The notes under the pieces are model-generated. The model saw nothing but the letters and a program-made list of their open reading frames with translations, searched no databases and was not told the DNA's origin. Positions 6,352 to 9,466 of a stretch of DNA of 9,466 nucleotides are shown here, piece by piece. Location of the stretch: the NCBI GenBank assembly GCA_002369175.1, contig DFES01000047.1, forward strand, positions 1-9,466, read 5' to 3'. Position 1 is the first letter of the stretch. Each line of letters starts with the position of its first letter. Source of the DNA: Selenomonadaceae bacterium UBA3796 (GTDB lineage: Bacteria; Bacillota; Negativicutes; Selenomonadales; Selenomonadaceae). The translations under genes were made by a program, and so were the position numbers.

Positions 6352-6789
6352 TCACTTCTTTTCCTTCATGGCTCGATCCATTTCCTTGGCGAATTTATCG
6401 TTCCGCCTATCTGTCTCAGCTGCTTCCTGTTTGTATTTCTCCCTTTCTTCGGGAGTCAATCCAGAGGCAATGGAATCAGTATCAACAATCACGGAAGCGC
6501 AGAGGGAACGGCCTACCTCTAAACCAGCCTGTCGAACCGCAGGATCCGTCTTGATCAAATCGAGTCTTCCCTCTGTATCGTACTCCTTAAACTGAAACAG
6601 CAAGTCTTCCATATTATCCATCACGTACTTGTCCTGTTCCTCATGGGTCATTTTGACATACTGTTTCATCTCCGGCTCAAGTTTTTCCATTGCACTGGTG
6701 GAAAACTTGACGATTCCATAGGTAAACACGCCAAGACCTACAACGCCGGCAACCACAATGCCGATAACTACTTTCTTCCAAGTTTTCAT
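6352..6789 (-). CDS. Single-pass membrane-anchored protein of unknown function
   Basis: A 145-residue protein beginning MKTWKKVVIGIVVAGVVGLG, a basic N-terminus with one membrane helix (about residues 7-29) and no lipobox or obvious cleavage site. The rest is highly charged and mostly helical, with a Glu/Lys-rich C-terminal helix (from LTPEEREKYKQEAAETD to the end KEKK), and should lie outside the cytoplasmic membrane. I do not recognise a family. The ATG at 6789 was chosen because AGGAGG lies 9 nt upstream and a near-consensus promoter lies just beyond; a longer in-frame start near 6957 would read through that promoter. It heads a probable two-gene unit with the VOC gene. Confidence 0.8.
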   Translation of the reverse strand: MKTWKKVVIGIVVAGVVGLGVFTYGIVKFSTSAMEKLEPEMKQYVKMTHEEQDKYVMDNMEDLLFQFKEYDTEGRLDLIKTDPAVRQAGLEVGRSLCASVIVDTDSIASGLTPEEREKYKQEAAETDRRNDKFAKEMDRAMKEKK

Positions 6790-6832
6790 GAACCCCCTCC
6801 TCCTGTGACATCGGTTTTCATCCATTTCCTGT

Positions 6833-6861
6833 ATTGTATCGAAAATCCCCTTCCCTTTCAA
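6833..6861 (-). promoter_or_regulatory. Sigma-A promoter of the anchored protein-VOC operon
   Basis: Minus-strand -35 TTGAAA (6856-6861), an exact 17-bp spacer and -10 TACAAT (6833-6838) lie 44 bp upstream of the ATG at 6789. Start of transcription is expected near 6826. Confidence 0.8.
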
Positions 6862-6879
6862 GGGTTTCAAAGTATTCTC

Positions 6880-6907
6880 TTGTATTTTGGGGAAAAACCA
6901 GTACAAT
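6880..6907 (+). promoter_or_regulatory. Candidate promoter of the NiaP-like transporter gene
   Basis: Plus-strand TTGTAT (6880-6885), a 16-bp spacer and TACAAT (6902-6907). The -10 is good and the -35 weak (3 of 6), so an activator or another start is possible. It is back to back with the divergent promoter at 6833-6861; the leader would be about 80 nt. Confidence 0.5.
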
Positions 6908-6996
6908 AGTGTGGGGAAGCATTCCGGAGGCGGGTTGCCAAAGGATGCTATAACCACGGATGATATCTCTTTGTTGTATGCAAAGGAGCTGGTTGC

Positions 6997-8334
6997 ATGA
7001 TTTTAGAGCGTTTGGAGGAACTGCCTGTGGGTACCTTCCAATACAAGCTGCTTCTGGTCACGGGGCTTGGATGGCTCTTTGACTCTATGGATACGGGAAT
7101 CATATCCTTCATACTGCCCATTCTTGCGAAAGAATGGAATCTGACACCAGCGCAGATGGGCTGGATCGGCAGCATGGGACTCATTGGCATGGCCTTGGGG
7201 GCTGTTCTTGCGGGGACGTTTGCGGATCGCATTGGCCGCAAAAAGGTCTTTACCATTACGGTGCTCCTCTACAGTCTTGCCACAGGCATGTGTGCCGTGG
7301 CCTGGAGCTATGAGTCCCTGCTGTTCTTCCGTTTTTTGGTCGGTTTTGGGCTTGGAGGAGAACTGCCGGTGGCTGCGACGCTGATGAGCGAATATGCACC
7401 CTCCCATCTCCGCGGGCGCTTTATCGTCCTCTTGGAAAGTTTCTGGGGGATTGGCTGGCTGGTGGCCGCCTGCATTTCTTATCTTGTCATTCCCGCTTTT
7501 GGGTGGAAGATTGCGTTTGTCATTGGAACGCTACCCGCACTGTACGTTTTTCTCATCCGCCTGCACATGCCGGAGTCCATCCGTTATCTTCTGTCCAAAG
7601 GCCGCGTGGACGAGGCCAAGGAAATCATCCGATCCCTTGAGGCGAAATTAAAGGTGGAAAGCCGCCCCTTTGCGTCAGAACTCAGCGAAGCAGAAAAAGA
7701 ACAGCCAAAAGAGCAGGGATTCTCTGTCCTTTGGACAAGTCCCTATCGCCTGCGCACGATAATGCTTTGGCTGGCATGGTTCGGCATCGTCTTCAGCTAC
7801 TATGGAATTTTCATGTGGCTGCCCTCCATCGTTTACGCTCAGGGATTTGCCGTGGTCAAAACTTTTGAATATGTTCTTATCATGACGCTTGCACAGCTTC
7901 CGGGATATTATGCGGCTGCCTGGCTCGTGGAGGTCATCGGCCGGAAATACACACTTTCCCTGTTCCTGCTCCTTTCCGGTGTATGCAGTTTCTTCTTTGG
8001 CAATGCAGGAGATGCTGCGACACTTCTTTTATGGGGTGCGGCCATGTCCTTTTTTAACCTCGGTGCCTGGGGCGTTATCTATACCTACACACCGGAAATG
8101 TACCCCACTGCCATCCGTGCACTCGGCAGCGGTTGGGCAGCGGGCTTTGGACGCATTGGCGGCATGATTGCTCCCATGCTTGTAGGCGTTATGCTCGGCC
8201 AGGGTTTTGGCATGCATACGGTATTTTTGATGTTTGCTTCCGTCTTTGTCATGATTTCCGCCGTTGTCATCAGTCTCGGAAAGGAAAGCAGACAGAAGAC
8301 GCTTGAGGAAGTGGAAGAAGCTTTTCAGAACTGA
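6997..8334 (+). CDS. niaP: MFS transporter, niacin permease NiaP-like
   Basis: A 445-residue, 12-helix major facilitator protein of the sugar-porter/AAHS branch. The N-terminus GLGWLFDSMDTGIISFILP, motif A GTFADRIGRKK (73-83), RFLVGFGLGGELPVAATLMS (112-131), LLESFWGIGWL (145-155), the mid-loop PESIRYLLSKGR (192-203) and the C-half FEYVLIMTLAQLPGY, SFFNLGAWGV and YTPEMYPTAIRALGSG all closely match what I know of Bacillus subtilis NiaP (YceI). NiaP brings in nicotinate/nicotinamide for NAD salvage; the substrate here is inferred by similarity, and aromatic-acid transport is the main alternative. The central loop (204-243) is longer and more charged than in B. subtilis. Start at 6997 has AAGGAG 8 nt upstream. 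It is divergent from the upstream operon and converges on the phosphatase gene with a 14-bp gap. No NAD biosynthesis gene is in the window. Confidence 0.85.
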   Translation: MILERLEELPVGTFQYKLLLVTGLGWLFDSMDTGIISFILPILAKEWNLTPAQMGWIGSMGLIGMALGAVLAGTFADRIGRKKVFTITVLLYSLATGMCAVAWSYESLLFFRFLVGFGLGGELPVAATLMSEYAPSHLRGRFIVLLESFWGIGWLVAACISYLVIPAFGWKIAFVIGTLPALYVFLIRLHMPESIRYLLSKGRVDEAKEIIRSLEAKLKVESRPFASELSEAEKEQPKEQGFSVLWTSPYRLRTIMLWLAWFGIVFSYYGIFMWLPSIVYAQGFAVVKTFEYVLIMTLAQLPGYYAAAWLVEVIGRKYTLSLFLLLSGVCSFFFGNAGDAATLLLWGAAMSFFNLGAWGVIYTYTPEMYPTAIRALGSGWAAGFGRIGGMIAPMLVGVMLGQGFGMHTVFLMFASVFVMISAVVISLGKESRQKTLEEVEEAFQN

Positions 8335-8348
8335 AATGTAAAATGACA

Positions 8349-8801
8349 TCAGCGGGACAGCTTGTGCAGCAACGCCTCACACCCTTTCAGGATATCGCGG
8401 TAGGTAGTGGCGAAATCATCGGTATACCAAGGATCCGCGACATTTCGCTTCTCGCCTGCAAATTCCATCAGGAGGTGGAGTTTGCCCAGGGGATCCCCTT
8501 TCGTCAATCGGTTCAAGTCTCGCATGTTTTCCGCATCCATGCCGATGATATAATCATAGCTGTCATAGTCATCCACCGTGACTTGCACAGCGTGACGTGG
8601 CGCAAAGGGAATCCCTTTCTCACGAAGTATATTCTTTGTGCCGTAGTATGTGTCAGATCCGATTTCATCCCGACGACAAGCTGCCGAAGCTATGAACACC
8701 TCGTCGCCGAGTCCGGCCTTGCTGACCAGATCCTTCATGACAAACTCAGCCATAGGGGATCTGCATATATTGCCGTGGCAAACGAAAAGTATCTTCTTCA
8801 T
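8349..8801 (-). CDS. Low-molecular-weight protein tyrosine phosphatase
   Basis: A 150-residue protein, typical length for the family. The N-terminus MKKILFVCHGNICRSPMAEF contains the catalytic P-loop C-x5-R-S (C8, R14, S15) with the second family Cys at 13. The general acid is D123 in DPWY. Together these are the full active site, so it should be active on phosphotyrosine or related phosphoesters, perhaps countering tyrosine kinases of envelope polysaccharide synthesis; no such kinase is in the window. ATG at 8801 has GGAAGGAG 7 nt upstream and begins exactly at the family's normal N-terminus. The frame stays open a further 188 codons upstream to 9365, but that extension looks non-coding. Its leader contains the 10-bp-period repeats at 8818-8930. 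It converges with niaP with no visible terminator between. Confidence 0.95.
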   Translation of the reverse strand: MKKILFVCHGNICRSPMAEFVMKDLVSKAGLGDEVFIASAACRRDEIGSDTYYGTKNILREKGIPFAPRHAVQVTVDDYDSYDYIIGMDAENMRDLNRLTKGDPLGKLHLLMEFAGEKRNVADPWYTDDFATTYRDILKGCEALLHKLSR

Positions 8802-8817
8802 CGCAAATCTCCTTCCA

Positions 8818-8930
8818 GATATGCCGTGATACGCCGTGAAATGCCGCATCATGCCGACCTCGCAGAGAGCGTGTCTGAACTTTCTAAAAGTGTAGAAGTG
8901 GCATAATAGGGCATATCGGGGCATATTCGA
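8818..8930 (-). repeat. Two clusters of 10-bp-period repeats in the phosphatase leader
   Basis: Cluster 1 on the plus strand has ATGCCGTGAT, ACGCCGTGAA, ATGCCGCATC and ATGCCGACCT in exact 10-bp steps from 8821. Cluster 2 has GCATAATAGG, GCATATCGGG and GCATATTCGA in exact 10-bp steps from 8901. Cluster 2 reads ATGCC on the opposite strand, so the two are inverted: GATATGCC (8818-8825) and GGCATATC (8910-8917) are perfect complements. In the phosphatase mRNA this allows several alternative stems, the nearest ending beside the SD. Helical phasing also suits a DNA-binding protein. A TTGACG (-35-like, minus, 8933-8938) lies just upstream without a clear -10. Confidence 0.55.
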
Positions 8931-8939
8931 GCCGTCAAA

Positions 8940-8979
8940 AGTAGTAAAAACGTAGTAGGAATGGGGGTGTTTTACTACT
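8940..8979. repeat. 10-bp inverted repeat upstream of the phosphatase leader
   Basis: AGTAGTAAAA (8940-8949) and TTTTACTACT (8970-8979) are perfect inverted copies around 20 bp. It could be a protein-binding site or a weak hairpin. There is no T tract on either side to make a standard terminator. Confidence 0.4.
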
Positions 8980-9066
8980 CCCGCAAGCCCCTGAAAATGT
9001 CGGCGGCAAACGTACACTTTCTTATCATAGCATGGTAGGGGAAGTTCTGCCAAGGGAAATACAAAA

Positions 9067-9240
9067 ATGATGGCATCGGAGAGAGTGCAAATCATCATAT
9101 TCCGTCCCAATCGGGTCATTGCAAATATCAAGACTCCGTATTTGATACAATGCTCACCAGAGCAAAAGACCTCGGAAGTGCTTGCTACAAGGGCTTCCGA
9201 GGTCTTTTGCTGTCCGACTGATGCGTTGTTTTGCCAGTAG
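9067..9240 (+). CDS. Doubtful 57-residue open frame spanning the 18-bp hairpin
   Basis: The frame opens with two ATGs after CAAGGGA (about 8-9 nt spacer) and reads MMASERVQIIIFRPNRVIAN, then ends at TAG 9240. The peptide looks moderately protein-like, but its second half is produced by the hairpin at 9161-9211 and the opposite strand reads an equally open frame through it. There is no clear promoter. I regard it as more likely a chance or repeat-derived frame than a gene. Confidence 0.15.
   Translation: MMASERVQIIIFRPNRVIANIKTPYLIQCSPEQKTSEVLATRASEVFCCPTDALFCQ
9161..9211. terminator. Perfect 18-bp hairpin, possible bidirectional terminator
   Basis: AGCAAAAGACCTCGGAAG (9161-9178) and its exact reverse complement (9194-9211) enclose a 15-nt loop. 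With the AAAA/TTTT blocks at the base, the inner 11-bp GC-richer stem plus TTTT could terminate transcription from either side. On the minus strand it would end the gene at the right edge, about 170 bp after its stop. The T run is only four long and then interrupted, so termination is likely but not assured; a dispersed repeat is the alternative. Confidence 0.6.
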
Positions 9241-9381
9241 GCAAGAGTGGCGTAGAGGTCTTTCCTGTATGGCGCAGGTGCAAATGGGTGCATCGAAATT
9301 TTGCTAAAGTTGGGAAGGTATGCACCCTTTTCAGGAAGTGCATCCGTTGAATGCAAATAAGTCACGGTGACCTATTTCCCT

Positions 9382-9466
9382 TCATATCAGGTCAGAAAGA
9401 AAATCTAATGAGCGATGTTCGCTGGTTAGCGCACCATGCGTCTTGAAAATATCTCCGTCCGTATTT
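9382..9466 (-). CDS. C-terminal end of an unidentified gene (partial)
   Basis: The last 27 codons of a minus-strand frame enter from the right edge: NTDGDIFKTHGALTSEHRSL then DFLSDLI and TGA at 9382-9384. The composition is typical of a soluble protein, and the other frames here are less convincing. The family cannot be judged from this piece. Immediately after the stop, AGGTCA/TGACTT can form a small hairpin followed by ATTT, and the larger hairpin at 9161-9211 is the next possible terminator. Confidence 0.4.
   Translation of the reverse strand, partial: NTDGDIFKTHGALTSEHRSLDFLSDLI

Noticed and set aside
6790..6957. Longer start for the anchored protein (201 residues)
   Set aside because: It covers the near-consensus promoter and strong SD that point to the ATG at 6789.
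8335..8348. Shared terminator between convergent niaP and phosphatase genes
   Set aside because: The 14-bp gap holds no stable inverted repeat with a T tract.
8821..8930. CRISPR array
   Set aside because: The repeats are about 6 conserved bases at 10-bp steps with no unique spacers, unlike CRISPR repeat-spacer units.
9409..9447. 12-codon plus-strand frame starting ATG AGC GAT
   Set aside because: Too short, no convincing ribosome binding site, and antisense to a better minus-strand coding frame.

Overview
The window looks like chromosomal core DNA from a Bacillota bacterium of roughly balanced base composition. The best-supported clue is the minus-strand order ffs (SRP RNA) - dnaX - ybaB - recR - bofA, which is a typical Bacillota arrangement. 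The overall gene set and the protein style would fit a Negativicutes (Selenomonas-like) genome, but that narrower placement is an inference.

Layout, left to right. Positions 1-163 hold the edge of an unidentified minus-strand reading frame whose apparent start is followed almost at once by a stop. Positions 180-1337 (minus) encode a membrane-anchored calcineurin-like phosphoesterase. A terminator separates it from a 79-residue protein (1453-1692) that has its own strong promoter. A bidirectional-looking terminator (1844-1893) marks the end of the dnaX-ybaB-recR-bofA operon (4946-1920), whose last three genes overlap or abut. This cluster links replication (DnaX clamp loader), nucleoid/DNA association (YbaB), recombinational repair (RecR) and a small BofA-type membrane protein. 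The SRP RNA gene, with its own promoter and terminator, lies just upstream of dnaX.

Further right on the minus strand are a possible 37-residue Cys-rich microprotein (5192-5305), a lipoprotein of unknown function (GTG start), a glyoxalase-I-like VOC protein with all four metal ligands, and a single-pass membrane-anchored protein of unknown function. The last two appear to form an operon from a near-consensus promoter. The only clear plus-strand gene is an MFS transporter closely resembling niacin permease NiaP (6997-8334). It is divergent from the anchored-protein operon and converges, 14 bp apart, on a low-molecular-weight protein tyrosine phosphatase (8349-8801, minus).

Positions 8802-9466 contain no convincing complete gene but much structure: two clusters of 10-bp-period repeats in the phosphatase leader, a 10-bp inverted repeat, a perfect 18-bp hairpin that reads almost the same peptide on both strands, and the C-terminal end of another minus-strand gene at the right edge.

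I do not see a CRISPR array, a complete insertion sequence, a phage module or a recognisable defence system. The items most worth a second look are the Cys-rich microprotein upstream of ffs, the repeat-rich leader of the phosphatase gene, and the dual-strand hairpin at 9161-9211.
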